A stretch of 64,000 bases of DNA from an uncultured Isosphaeraceae bacterium (GTDB lineage: Bacteria > Planctomycetota > Planctomycetia > Isosphaerales > Isosphaeraceae), in assembly GCA_945957605.1 (NCBI GenBank), contig CAMFLR010000002.1:358197-422196 (forward strand), given 5' to 3'. Below the pieces are notes generated by a model, which made no database searches, had not been told where the DNA came from, and was given only the letters and a program-made list of their open reading frames with translations. Position numbers and translations under genes: made by a program. Below are positions 44,011-52,350 of the stretch, piece after piece (position 1 is the stretch's first letter; every line of letters begins with the position of its first letter).

Positions 44011-44841
44011 TCAGGCCGACCGGCTTGCGGCCGCCGTTCCCTGTTCCATTTCGTCTTCGATCCGCGCGGCTTCGGGGTACTTCGCCCGGACCCAGTCGTA
44101 ACCTTCGCGTTCGAGCTTGTCGACGAGTTCGGGACCGCCGCTCTCGACGATCCGGCCGCCGTAGAAAATGTGCACGAACTGCGGGGGGACCAGCTTCAGG
44201 AAGCGCTGGGTGTGCGTGATGACCAGCACGCCCGCGTTGCACTCGGAGGCAACTTTATTGATCCCTTCCGACACGATGCGGACGGCGTCGATGTCGAGGC
44301 CTGAGTCGGTTTCATCGAGAATCGCGAACGACGGCTTGAGCATCGCCATCTGCAGGATCTCGGCACGCTTCTTTTCGCCGCCCGAGAAGCCTTCGTTGAG
44401 ATAGCGGCGAGCGAATTCCTGGTCGACGCCCAGCGAACTCATCTGATCGCGCAGTTCCTTGCGGAAGTCGCGCATCGGCATCAGGTCGTGGCCTTCGAGC
44501 CGTTCGGGATTGCGAACGTTCGTGACGGCATGACGCAGGAAGTTGGCGACGGTCACACCCGGAATCGAAATCGGGTACTGGAACGCGAGGAAGAGGCCAG
44601 CCTTGGCCCGTTCGTCGGCTTCGAGTTCGAGGAGATTCACGTCGTCGAGCAGCGCGGTGCCTTCGGTCACTTCGTAGTTCGGGTGGCCCATCAGGGCGTA
44701 GCTCAGGGTGCTCTTGCCCGAGCCGTTCGGGCCCATGAGCGCGTGAATTTCGCCCTGGCGGATCGTCAGGTCAACACCCTTGAGGATCTCCTTGCCATCG
44801 ATTGCGGCGTGGAGGTTCTCGATCTTCAAAACCTTGCTCAT
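44011..44841 (-). CDS. sufC: Fe-S cluster assembly ATPase SufC
   Basis: This is a 276-residue ABC-type ATPase starting at ATG 44841. Walker A is MGPNGSGKSTLS (residues about 37-46), the signature is GFSGGEKKRAEILQM, Walker B is PSFAILDETDSGLDID and the H-loop is VITHTQRFL. The motif HPNYEVTEGTALLDDVNLLE is typical of SufC. It drives conformational change of SufB/SufD. The gene follows sufR by about 95 bases and precedes sufB by about 60. Confidence 0.97.
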   Translation of the reverse strand: MSKVLKIENLHAAIDGKEILKGVDLTIRQGEIHALMGPNGSGKSTLSYALMGHPNYEVTEGTALLDDVNLLELEADERAKAGLFLAFQYPISIPGVTVANFLRHAVTNVRNPERLEGHDLMPMRDFRKELRDQMSSLGVDQEFARRYLNEGFSGGEKKRAEILQMAMLKPSFAILDETDSGLDIDAVRIVSEGINKVASECNAGVLVITHTQRFLKLVPPQFVHIFYGGRIVESGGPELVDKLEREGYDWVRAKYPEAARIEDEMEQGTAAASRSA

Positions 44842-44936
44842 CAGTTCCCATTCCGCCCGAGTTTGCGGACTCTCAAGAAGAGGAAGTCCGGACGTCCATC
44901 CGTTCAATGCAAGAAAAACACGTATTTCAAATGAGC

Positions 44937-45581
44937 TCAGGCCACCGTGCCTGAAATCATGGGTTTGGCTTCAAAGTCGCACGACTTATGGCCGTCGAGC
45001 CGGCACTGGCTCAACCTAAGGCCTCGTCCCACAACCTTCTCGAACATTTTGCGTTCCATCGCGCACACGGCCCGGTCGACCTCGGCCAGAGCGTAATAAG
45101 GGCAAGAGTGCTGCTTGAGCACCGGTGCCTCTCCGCCCGACCATGTCACCTCGGCTTCGATCCCGCGTTCGTGCAAAATCGATCCAAGCTGCACCAAGCG
45201 GCCTTCCCACTGATCGCCCTGAAGCTGCGACTTGTAGAGCGCGGCCATCCGCTCGGTAATCCGCCCGAACAGGTAGCGGCGAAGCTTGGGATCATCAACC
45301 TCGCTCATCAATTCGTCCCAAAGGACGACCGCAAGCTCGGCGTAATTCTGTCCCAAACGCTTTTGAGCTTCAGCACTTGCGCGATACGTATGCTTTGGTC
45401 GGCCGCGTCCGCCGGCTTCGTGTTCGGCCCGGCGTTCGATCAGCCCCGATTCGACAAGCCGCGTCAACCGGTTGCGAACCGCCGTCGCCGTCACCTTGAG
45501 ACGGTCCGCCATCTCGGCCACGGTGAGTGGACCTTCGCGGCGAATCAGGTCTAAAAGGGGACGATCCGACGATTCCGACAT
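44937..45581 (-). CDS. sufR: SufR-like Fe-S-responsive transcription regulator
   Basis: This is a 214-residue protein starting at ATG 45581 (MSESSDRPLLDLIRREGPLT). The winged helix-turn-helix is EGPLTVAEMADRLKVTATAV followed by RNRLTRLVESGLIERR (residues about 17-55). The C-terminal half has four conserved cysteines spaced C-x12-C-x19-C-x7-C (HSCPYYALAEVDRAVC ... LSQCRLDGHKSCDF), the cluster-binding layout of SufR repressors. It stands at the head of the suf genes, so it should sense cluster status and control the operon. Confidence 0.92.
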   Translation of the reverse strand: MSESSDRPLLDLIRREGPLTVAEMADRLKVTATAVRNRLTRLVESGLIERRAEHEAGGRGRPKHTYRASAEAQKRLGQNYAELAVVLWDELMSEVDDPKLRRYLFGRITERMAALYKSQLQGDQWEGRLVQLGSILHERGIEAEVTWSGGEAPVLKQHSCPYYALAEVDRAVCAMERKMFEKVVGRGLRLSQCRLDGHKSCDFEAKPMISGTVA

Positions 45582-46025
45582 CCACGCGCCTCGATCTAGC
45601 ACCCGTATCGAAAGCTGTAAAACCCTCAGTCGCAGTATTGTAAGGCCCCTTTCCACGTGCGTCCACCAACTCAGGGTCGATTTTTCACAATTTACTTTGC
45701 GAAAAATATGAAATCGCTGCAAAGTCCAACAAAATTTGGACTTACACTTACAAATGAGCAACTTACGCCCAGGAGGCCGAATGACCGATGTAAGTAAATG
45801 GGGTAAAAGGCGTCAACCTGCAAGGCAGGTGTTGTGCCAGGTCAACGGATACACGCCAGGGACTACCGAGCGTTCGCCGAATTCGGCGGATCACGGTTGC
45901 CCTGAACGTGCGTTTCTGTTCTTGTTAAACAAATGGGGATCAACGATTCGCCGATGGCTTGGCGAGCGATCCTTGCCGCAGGGCTATAGAATTGGGTTGA
46001 CGAGCCGAGAGCCTGGGGGTGGTCG
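45582..46025. other. Divergent regulatory region, sufR / DUF1501 gene
   Basis: About 440 bases. It holds the palindrome at 45722-45743 and a small plus-strand frame (45781-46029) preceded by a strong ribosome site. Between 45640 and 45780 the DNA is AT-rich for this genome, as expected for promoters. Confidence 0.5.
45722..45743. promoter_or_regulatory. Candidate operator upstream of sufR
   Basis: A perfect inverted repeat AAGTCCAA-N6-TTGGACTT lies about 140 bases before the sufR start. On the minus strand its right half overlaps a TTGGAC -35-like sequence, with TATTTT downstream at a 15-base spacing. Position and symmetry fit a repressor site, perhaps for SufR; there is no direct evidence. 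Confidence 0.45.
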
Positions 46026-46029
46026 ATGA
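45781..46029 (+). CDS. Possible small leader protein ahead of the DUF1501 gene
   Basis: An 82-codon frame starts at ATG 45781, five bases after a perfect AGGAGG, and stops inside the start of the DUF1501 gene (ATGA overlap). The peptide (MTDVSKWGKRRQPARQVLCQ...) is basic and Arg/Gly/Pro-rich and has no recognised domain. The ribosome site and coupling suggest real translation, perhaps as a leader that couples the next gene; composition alone is not convincing. Confidence 0.4.
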   Translation: MTDVSKWGKRRQPARQVLCQVNGYTPGTTERSPNSADHGCPERAFLFLLNKWGSTIRRWLGERSLPQGYRIGLTSREPGGGR

Positions 46030-47378
46030 TTTCGCTCGAAGGCGGCAAGCACAGGGCTTTTTGTGACGGAATGTCCCGCCGCGACGCATTGCGGCTGGGC
46101 GCCCTGGCGATGGGTGGCCTCAGTTTACCGAATCTGTTGCGGGCCGAGGCCGCGCAGACGACCGCTTCGGGAACGAAATCAACGCACAAGGCCGTCATCA
46201 TGGTCTTCCTGGCCGGCGGTCCGCCGCACCAGGATATGTTCGACCTCAAGATGGACGCCCCCGCCGAAATCCGTGGCGAGTTCAAGCCGATCGCGACGAA
46301 CGTCGAAGGGATTTCGATCACCGACCAGATGCCCCGCCTATCGCGGATCATGGACAAGGTGGCGATCATCCGCTCGATCGCCGATTGCCGCGACGAGCAC
46401 GACGCAACCGTCTGCCTCACCGGCTATTCCCGCGAAGAAAGCCGTCAGGCCGGCGGCCGGCCGAGCTTGGGTGCGGTCGTCTCGAAGGCGCAAGGTCCGG
46501 TTGATCCCGCTGTGCCGCCGTTCGTCGGCCTTTCGCCCAAAACGATTCACGCCCCGTGGGGTAACCCAGGTGTTCCCGGCTACCTCGGCCTCTCGCACGC
46601 CCCCTTCACGCCAAACGGCCCAGAACTCGCCGCAATGAGCCTGCCGCAAGGCTTCAGCCGTTCGCGGTTGGACGGAAGACGAGGTTTGCTCTCTGCTTTC
46701 GATCACATGCGCCGCGACATCGACAACAGCGGGATGATCGACGGTCTCGACGCCTTTACCCGGCGCTCGTTCGAGATCCTCACCTCGAGCCAAATGGTCG
46801 ACGCGCTCGACCTCAGTCGCGAAGACCCTCGCCTGCGTGCCAAGTATGGCATCGGCGACATGGACCCGGTCGACGACGGCCCGCCTTGCTGCATGGATCA
46901 CTTCCTGATGGCCCGGCGGCTCGTCGAAGCCGGTGTGCGCGTGGTGACGATCGGCTTCGGCCGCTGGGATTACCATTCGAACAACTTCGGTCAGTGCCGC
47001 AAGCGTCTGCCGAAACTCGACATGGCTCTTACCGCTCTTATCGAAGACTTGCACGCGCGTGGACTCGACAAGGATGTGAGCGTCGTCGTTTGGGGCGAAT
47101 TCGGGCGCACGCCGCGAATTAACGCCCAGGGCGGACGCGACCACTGGGCCCCTGTTTCCTCCGCCCTGATCGCCGGCGGCGGTATGCGAACGGGCCAGGT
47201 GATCGGTTCGACAAACCGCCTGGGCGAAGTACCCAAAGATCGCCCTGTAAAGATGCAAGAAGTGTTCGCGACGCTTTACCACAACATGGGCATCGACGCG
47301 TCGCAGACGTTCATCAACCACGCCGGCCGACCGATGAACGTGCTCGACTACAACAAGCCGATGCCTGAGCTGATTTGA
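46026..47378 (+). CDS. DUF1501 domain protein (exported, sulfatase-fold-like)
   Basis: This is a 450-residue protein. The leader MISLEGGKHRAFCDGMSRRD-ALRLGALAMGG has the twin-arginine type RR motif common to this family. Family motifs are AVIMVFLAGGPPHQDMFDLK, IRSIADCRDEHDATVCLTGY, and GEFGRTPRINAQGGRDHWAP. DUF1501 proteins are abundant in planctomycetes and related in fold to alkaline phosphatase/sulfatases. They are often paired with a DUF1549/DUF1553 cytochrome; none is adjacent here. Function unproven. Confidence 0.92.
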   Translation: MISLEGGKHRAFCDGMSRRDALRLGALAMGGLSLPNLLRAEAAQTTASGTKSTHKAVIMVFLAGGPPHQDMFDLKMDAPAEIRGEFKPIATNVEGISITDQMPRLSRIMDKVAIIRSIADCRDEHDATVCLTGYSREESRQAGGRPSLGAVVSKAQGPVDPAVPPFVGLSPKTIHAPWGNPGVPGYLGLSHAPFTPNGPELAAMSLPQGFSRSRLDGRRGLLSAFDHMRRDIDNSGMIDGLDAFTRRSFEILTSSQMVDALDLSREDPRLRAKYGIGDMDPVDDGPPCCMDHFLMARRLVEAGVRVVTIGFGRWDYHSNNFGQCRKRLPKLDMALTALIEDLHARGLDKDVSVVVWGEFGRTPRINAQGGRDHWAPVSSALIAGGGMRTGQVIGSTNRLGEVPKDRPVKMQEVFATLYHNMGIDASQTFINHAGRPMNVLDYNKPMPELI

Positions 47379-47418
47379 CTCAGTAGCACCTTGTGTTCAC
47401 ACAATCACAAATCAACCT

Positions 47419-47475
47419 CGTTCCCATGCTCCGGCGTGGGAACGCATCCCCGGCCGCTCCTGCGGCCATTTTCTT
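47419..47475 (+). terminator. Repeat-like hairpin plus terminator after the DUF1501 gene
   Basis: CGTTCCCA-TGCTCCGGCG-TGGGAACG (47419-47444) is a palindrome with 8-base arms of the common 'GTTCCCACGC' type repeat. It is followed at once by GGCCGC-TCCT-GCGGCC and ATTTTCTTTT, a good Rho-independent terminator. It separates the DUF1501 gene from the convergent genes. Confidence 0.7.
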
Positions 47476-47502
47476 TTAGTCTATGCACTCAGAACAACGA
47501 GT

Positions 47503-47964
47503 TCATTCTGATGGAACGCGTGAAAGCCGAACCACAACAGGAGGCAGCGGATCGCGCGAGTAATACTTCGAGTCAATCCGCACGTCGTTCAGGCTGAAGA
47601 CTCGCTTCTCGAATCCCGTCGCCGAGACTTCTACCTCGCAAATACCGTAACCGACGAAATACTGACCACGGATTATTCCGCCGTTACGGGTGAGGTTCAG
47701 CTTGTGAGGGAACGAACATTTGCCATCGGACCCAGCAAGGAACTTTCGATCCGTCTTCGGAGGCAGATTGTCGAAATGAAAAAGCCGAATCTTCGCTCCA
47801 GCAATCGGTTTTCCATCGACATCATCGACGGCATGAATTTCGGCAACGCAGTCTCGTCCTCCATCGGCGATCGCATTGGTGATGAGATCCAAATACAAGA
47901 TTCCAGTTGCAGCAATGATTGGAAGTAACAACAGACCTCGCATGGAACGCCAGCGATTGACCAT
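47503..47964 (-). CDS. Membrane-anchored small protein, tandem paralogue 1
   Basis: This is a 153-residue protein with an N-terminal anchor (MVNRWRSMRGLLLLPIIAAT). The outer part is beta-rich with a carboxypeptidase-regulatory-like look: VDDVDGKPIAGAKIRLFHFD, then a Cys pair. It is a clear paralogue of the gene at 48188-48649: both share RWRSMRGLLLLP, ITNAIAD/MTNAVAD and a C-terminal PPVVVRLSR/PSLEIRLSR. A decayed copy of the neighbouring gene precedes it (47963-48067). Function unknown. Confidence 0.75.
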   Translation of the reverse strand: MVNRWRSMRGLLLLPIIAATGILYLDLITNAIADGGRDCVAEIHAVDDVDGKPIAGAKIRLFHFDNLPPKTDRKFLAGSDGKCSFPHKLNLTRNGGIIRGQYFVGYGICEVEVSATGFEKRVFSLNDVRIDSKYYSRDPLPPVVVRLSRVPSE

Positions 47965-48067
47965 CAGTTGAGCTCCTGCTCATCGAGGCTGACAGTGAGC
48001 CAGAAATAACGAGGGATTCGCTCGTACTCTATCCGATGCCGAGGGTAATGCGCGGCCTTCTCGAGGT
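47963..48067 (-). pseudogene. Decayed 3' fragment of the 118-residue protein gene
   Basis: Read on the minus strand, this codes KAAHYPRHRIEYERIPRYFW and LTVSLDEQELN, matching the C-terminus KAAYYARLRLKYERAARYPW...EVSPDEQEPD of the intact gene at 48649-49005. An in-frame TAG lies just upstream and there is no start codon. The stop-start overlap with the following gene (TGATG) is the same as in the intact copy. Confidence 0.75.
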
Positions 48068-48187
48068 TGTTTCCTGCCTGCTACTGCGGACATTTTCCCA
48101 TGGCAGTTGTTCATCTCAGAGCGCAACTGACCGCAACGCTGAAAGACTTATTTGAAAGACAAGTCCCCTCAGACATTCCCTACGACT

Positions 48188-48649
48188 TCATTTGTGTTGA
48201 AGACGTGAGAGCCGAATTTCAAGCGAAGGTACCGGACCGCGCGGGGGATAGTTTGGATCGACATGCACTTCGTGCAACTTAAAGGTTCGGCTCTCAAATC
48301 CAGGCATCGAGACTCGCACGTCGCAAAAGTCGAAACTCATCTCAGATTGGCGACGAAGTATGCCGCCGTAGCGAGCAATTCTTAGCCGGTGCTCGAACGA
48401 AAGCCGGCCGTCGGCTCCGGTGAAAAAGTTGCGATCCACTTTCTGAGGCACGTCGTCGAGAGTGGAAAGCATGATGTTCGCTCCGGCAGCAGGTTTTTCG
48501 GTGACGTCATCAACCACCAGAATTTCAACAAAGCAGTCTCTTGCTACGTCCGCGACTGCATTCGTCATCAGATCCAGAACCAGCAATCCGATCGCGAACA
48601 CGACCGGAAGCAGTAGCAGGCCTCGCATCGAACGCCAGCGTGCGGCCAT
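48188..48649 (-). CDS. Membrane-anchored small protein, tandem paralogue 2
   Basis: This is a 153-residue protein starting at ATG 48649 (MAARWRSMRGLLLLPVVFAI). It aligns with the protein at 47503-47964 along its length (VDDVTEKPAAGANIMLSTLD against VDDVDGKPIAGAKIRLFHFD; SFEHRLRIARYGGILR against SFPHKLNLTRNGGIIR). It has one anchor and a beta-type outer domain of about 115 residues. The start overlaps the stop of the upstream 118-residue protein gene by one base. Unknown function; the upstream gene is probably its partner. Confidence 0.75.
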   Translation of the reverse strand: MAARWRSMRGLLLLPVVFAIGLLVLDLMTNAVADVARDCFVEILVVDDVTEKPAAGANIMLSTLDDVPQKVDRNFFTGADGRLSFEHRLRIARYGGILRRQSEMSFDFCDVRVSMPGFESRTFKLHEVHVDPNYPPRGPVPSLEIRLSRLQHK

Positions 48650-49005
48650 CAATCGGGCTCCTGCTCGTCTGGGCTGACTTCGAGCCAAGGGTAGCGAGCG
48701 GCTCGCTCATATTTTAGCCGAAGCCGAGCGTAATATGCTGCTTTTGTCGGGTTGCGATCGTAGTGTTTCGGAGGATCGCTGCATCGACAACATGTCACAT
48801 CACCACCCGTCTCATAGAGCATTTGCGAATACCTGCATAGCGCAGCACGAATTTGATACCATTCGACCAGTTCCGCACGACTTCGATTCTCTTCAGCTCG
48901 CCTTTTCGCCTCGATCGATCCGATCGCCACCGCCACCACAGCGACCAATATCAGCAATTGCCAGATGCGAACACAGGACAATCGTTTTCGAACGAGAATC
49001 CACAT
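48649..49005 (-). CDS. Small membrane-anchored Cys-rich protein
   Basis: This is a 118-residue protein. The start has a basic segment and one membrane helix (VRIWQLLILVAVVAVAIGSI), the short-anchor type frequent in planctomycetes. A charged helix follows (EAKRRAEENRSRAELVEWYQ), then a Cys-rich turn TCCRCSDPPKHY and a tail ending in DEQEPD. It overlaps the next gene by one base (TGATG). A broken copy of it lies about 600 bases downstream, so this two-gene unit has been duplicated. Confidence 0.75.
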   Translation of the reverse strand: MWILVRKRLSCVRIWQLLILVAVVAVAIGSIEAKRRAEENRSRAELVEWYQIRAALCRYSQMLYETGGDVTCCRCSDPPKHYDRNPTKAAYYARLRLKYERAARYPWLEVSPDEQEPD

Positions 49006-49492
49006 GGATGTTCCCCGATCGCATCGATCTTTACGACATCCCGCGCGGCCTTACTTTTTGACGCGCGGGCCCGTCGGCTCGTTCCGTTGCAGATTCAAGA
49101 CAATTGCTACGAAATCTAAAAACGATTCATCTAAGCATTCGTAAAATTATTGCACACGTCAGAACCAAACCCAACGCCTACTGCATGGTAATGCATTGCA
49201 ACATCTTCACGCCACGATCTTGAGCGGTCTTATTGACGCGAAGGCCGCCGCTATCTTTGGCAATCGGCGAAAGCGCTTGCTAAACGTACGCTCAAGGGCT
49301 TGACGACGGGTCATCAATCGGTTCGACCTGCCGATCTTGCAAAGTTCTCGCGATCGCCCGACCAAAAGTCGGGATATTTCCGTTCCGCTGTGGCATATTA
49401 TGGGAATCGCCCATCGCAGAAATTCATCGGCCGTCCAGGCTGACGCCTGAATCGGCTCGAATTCAGCAACCCCTCTTCCCGGGGGTCATATC
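49006..49492. other. Intergenic region, no gene seen
   Basis: About 490 bases. It includes a small hairpin (CCCGAC-CAAAA-GTCGGG near 49360) and a GGGGGT ribosome-site-like stretch just before the STAS gene. Otherwise nothing supportable; a promoter for the STAS gene is expected. Confidence 0.4.
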
Positions 49493-49921
49493 ATGGCCAC
49501 TGAATCAGAATCGCCCAAAGGTAGCCCGAACGTTTGTCCCATTTGCGGGGCGAACGTCAGCATCGAGCTCGGCGCAGCGCCAGGCGGCACTCCGTGTCCT
49601 GGCTGCGGCCATTCGCTCTGGTTCGAGCCCGATGAGGCCGGCAACCGGCTGTTTGTACGGATTCCGCTGAAGACGAAGGTCCTTCAGCTCGGCGATTTAA
49701 GCCCTCTGGGCGACGAGCTTTTGACCGACCGGCGCGCAACCATTGTTCTCGACTTCAGCGAGGTCCAATATCTCTCGAGCACCGCGCTTGGAAAACTGAT
49801 CGACCTGCAGAAACGACTTTCCAAAGGCCTCACACGAATCCGCCTGGAAAACCTGCATCCCGACTTGCGCGAGGTTTTCCGGATCACGCGGATTGATCAG
49901 TTTTTTGATGTCGTGCCCTGA
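49493..49921 (+). CDS. Zinc ribbon + STAS domain protein
   Basis: This is a 142-residue protein. The N-terminus has two CPxCG pairs (CPICG Cys15/Cys18 and CPGCG Cys35/Cys38), a zinc ribbon. From about residue 50 there is a STAS (anti-sigma antagonist) domain: IPLKTKVLQLGDLSPLGDEL, ATIVLDFSEVQYLSSTALGK, and LHPDLREVFRITRIDQFFDV. The conserved phospho-serine position is Ser95 or Ser96 in YLSSTA. In SpoIIAA/RsbV-type systems such proteins bind anti-sigma factors. No kinase or phosphatase partner lies nearby; the zinc ribbon fusion is unusual. Confidence 0.85.
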   Translation: MATESESPKGSPNVCPICGANVSIELGAAPGGTPCPGCGHSLWFEPDEAGNRLFVRIPLKTKVLQLGDLSPLGDELLTDRRATIVLDFSEVQYLSSTALGKLIDLQKRLSKGLTRIRLENLHPDLREVFRITRIDQFFDVVP

Positions 49922-49934
49922 TTGAAATCGCTCG

Positions 49935-51752
49935 CTAAATCGACTCAAACATCCGCATCGCGGCGAGGGCGGTCTCGGTTGTTTGTTGATCGTCGTTGCG
50001 ATCGAGATTGGCGAGGCTCTGGTCAAACGTACGCCCCGCCATTCGCAAATACAGATCGGCCGAAGTGCGATCGAGCTCCGTCGCCGTGCGATCGGCAATG
50101 GCCCGGTCGATTCGCGCGAGCGTGCAAGCCGAGCTCACAAGCGCGATAACCGCGTCGGCAATTCGCTCTTGAATGTACTGCATTTCGAGCACGGCCTCGC
50201 GATGCTTCATCAACATCCGTTCGACCGCCCGTGCGAACGATCGGACACGCTTCCCCAGATTCGCCGCGTGCTCGCTGAGTTCGGGAGAAACCACGGGAAC
50301 CGAAGGGACAGTGACGAGCCGCTTCATTCGAGGCGCACCGAATCCCCAGAGTGCGGGAATGGTTGTGATGGGATTCTTCAATCGCGCCAGAGTGGTTTTG
50401 AAACCTTCACCCACTTCGCGCATACCAACGAGCGCGATGAACGCCTTCAAAACTTCGTTGGCCCCTTCGCCGATCGTGTTGATTCGCGCGTCGCGCATCA
50501 TGCGTTCGTACGGAAGATCACAAAAATACGCCGAGCCGCCGTACACCTGGAACGTTTCGTAGACGCCCTTCCAAAGCATCTCGGTCGCGAATACTTTGAG
50601 AATTGCTGTCTCTAGCATATAATCATCGGCCCCGCGATCGATCAGCGCGGCGGTTTCATAAGTCGTCGCTTCCATTGCATACGCCGTCGCAGCGAGGTAG
50701 GCGAGCTTCTGCTTCACAAGCTCCAAATCGGCCAGACGACGATCAAACTGACGACGCTTCAGCGCATGGCGCGTCGCCAGCTCGATGCAGCTTTTCGCCA
50801 CGCCAGTACAGCTCGCACCAAACGTCACGCGGCCATAATCGAGCACCGTCAAGGCGACGCGCAGCCCCTTGCCTACCGGCCCAAGGATATTTTCCTTCGG
50901 CACCTTCATGTCATGAAACGCCAGCCTGCCCGTGGCAGTCCCACGAATGCCGGTCTTCTCCATCCGCTTCTCGACGACTTCAAACCCCGGCATGTCAGGC
51001 GTGACGAGAAAGGCAGTGATCTTCGACTCTCCCCCCTTGGGATCTGGCGTGCGCGCCATCAAGGTGAGCACATCCGCAATCCCACCGTTCGTGATCCAGC
51101 GCTTCGTGCCGTTGATGATGTAATGGCTACCATCGGCGCTGGGGGTCGCGGTGGTCTGGACGTTCGAGGCATCGGAGCCTGCTTCAGTCTCCGTCAACGC
51201 GAACGCAGCAAGCGTCTTCCCGCTGACCAGTTGCGGCAGCCATTTCGCCTTTTGCTCGGACGTGCCGAACAACAAAAGCGCGCGAATTCCAATCGAATGA
51301 TGCGCGTTGACGAACACGCCTACGCCAGCGTCGTGAGCCCCAATTGCCTCCATCACGCGACAATAGCCCGACTGCGTGAATCCGCGTCCGCCAAACTCCG
51401 TCGGCGCAGTCATCCCTAGCACACCAAGATTCGCCAGGCCATCAACGACGCTCTGAGGAATCTCAGCCGCGCGATCAATGGCGGCGGCGTCCCAGTGCTC
51501 GGCCGCGAACGCCTTCAGTTCCGCGACGGCTCCATCGACGACGCGTTTCTCAGCGTCCGGAAGTTTAGGATACGGAAACAAGCTGGTGGATCGAAAATCG
51601 CCGCGAAACAGGGCCTTGGCGAATCCTTCCTTGGAAGGACCAGAAAACAGCAACTCCTCAGCCTGCCGCATCTGCTTCTCGCGTGCGGCGGCGGCCGAGT
51701 CGGCGTTGGTGTGATCTTGTGCCTGGGTGCGATCCGTCGTTGCCGTGCCCAT
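49935..51752 (-). CDS. Acyl-CoA dehydrogenase (VLCAD/ACAD9-like, long form)
   Basis: This is a 605-residue FAD enzyme of fatty acid beta-oxidation. Key parts are LGMTAPTEFGGRGFTQSGYC, the FAD/substrate motif FALTETEAGSDASNVQTTAT, YIINGTKRWITNGGIADVLT, RQFDRRLADLELVKQKLAYL and the active-site region RDARINTIGEGANEVLKAFI with the expected Glu. A C-terminal extension of about 150 residues beyond the usual 380 resembles VLCAD-type enzymes. A putative enoyl-CoA hydratase lies 2.4 kb away, but not in one operon. Start ATG 51752. Confidence 0.93.
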   Translation of the reverse strand: MGTATTDRTQAQDHTNADSAAAAREKQMRQAEELLFSGPSKEGFAKALFRGDFRSTSLFPYPKLPDAEKRVVDGAVAELKAFAAEHWDAAAIDRAAEIPQSVVDGLANLGVLGMTAPTEFGGRGFTQSGYCRVMEAIGAHDAGVGVFVNAHHSIGIRALLLFGTSEQKAKWLPQLVSGKTLAAFALTETEAGSDASNVQTTATPSADGSHYIINGTKRWITNGGIADVLTLMARTPDPKGGESKITAFLVTPDMPGFEVVEKRMEKTGIRGTATGRLAFHDMKVPKENILGPVGKGLRVALTVLDYGRVTFGASCTGVAKSCIELATRHALKRRQFDRRLADLELVKQKLAYLAATAYAMEATTYETAALIDRGADDYMLETAILKVFATEMLWKGVYETFQVYGGSAYFCDLPYERMMRDARINTIGEGANEVLKAFIALVGMREVGEGFKTTLARLKNPITTIPALWGFGAPRMKRLVTVPSVPVVSPELSEHAANLGKRVRSFARAVERMLMKHREAVLEMQYIQERIADAVIALVSSACTLARIDRAIADRTATELDRTSADLYLRMAGRTFDQSLANLDRNDDQQTTETALAAMRMFESI

Positions 51753-51963
51753 GTTCGTCCCCTCTCCAATCCTTCGTCAACGCGCAGCGTCTGAGGTGGA
51801 TCGGCGCCGGTTTGCTCGCACCCGACGGCCGATGCTGGGGCGTCTCGCTCTCAAGGGAGAGTGAGGCGATATCTTATTGTAGGGGCATTTGAGCGAAACG
51901 ACAAACCGTCGGTCCGTCGCCTTGATGCCGAGATCGCCAATCGAGCGAATTGCAGGCCCCGAA

Positions 51964-52350
51964 TCACTCAGGCGGATTCAACGGATCGCAATCGTCGGCG
52001 GTTTCATTTGTCGATTCGGCGGACGACTTAAATTCGACTCGCACGTCGAGTCCATTGGGAGTAATCGTCCAGTGGATCTCCTTGATGTCGTCTCGGCAGT
52101 CCTCGAGCATCTCGTTGAACATCTCTTCTTGATGACGCATGATCGCCTCCTTCTGGTCGATCCATGCGGCGGAGTTGATCACGATATCAACCCCCTCTTT
52201 CAATGAGCAGTAGTGGTTTCGCCTCACGTACTCAATGCAGTGAAGCGTGGTAGCGCCTCGCGCCCTGAGATCGGCGAGACGCGCATCGAGCTCAGCTCCG
52301 GTTTCTTTTGGACGATTCGCAAGCTCTCGCATTTCTGATAATGTAAACAT
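51964..52350 (-). CDS. Small protein of unknown function
   Basis: This is a 128-residue acidic protein, starting at ATG 52350 (MFTLSEMRELANRPKETGAE). It has a helical N-terminus, a middle HCIEYVRRNHYCSLKEGVDI and helix EAIMRHQEEMFNEMLEDCRD, and an acidic C-terminus. The pattern CSLKEGVDIV resembles short proteins linked to ribosomal-protein-L7/L12-like or immunity families, which I cannot confirm. Upstream codons of the frame (to 52491) do not look coding. Confidence 0.6.
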   Translation of the reverse strand: MFTLSEMRELANRPKETGAELDARLADLRARGATTLHCIEYVRRNHYCSLKEGVDIVINSAAWIDQKEAIMRHQEEMFNEMLEDCRDDIKEIHWTITPNGLDVRVEFKSSAESTNETADDCDPLNPPE

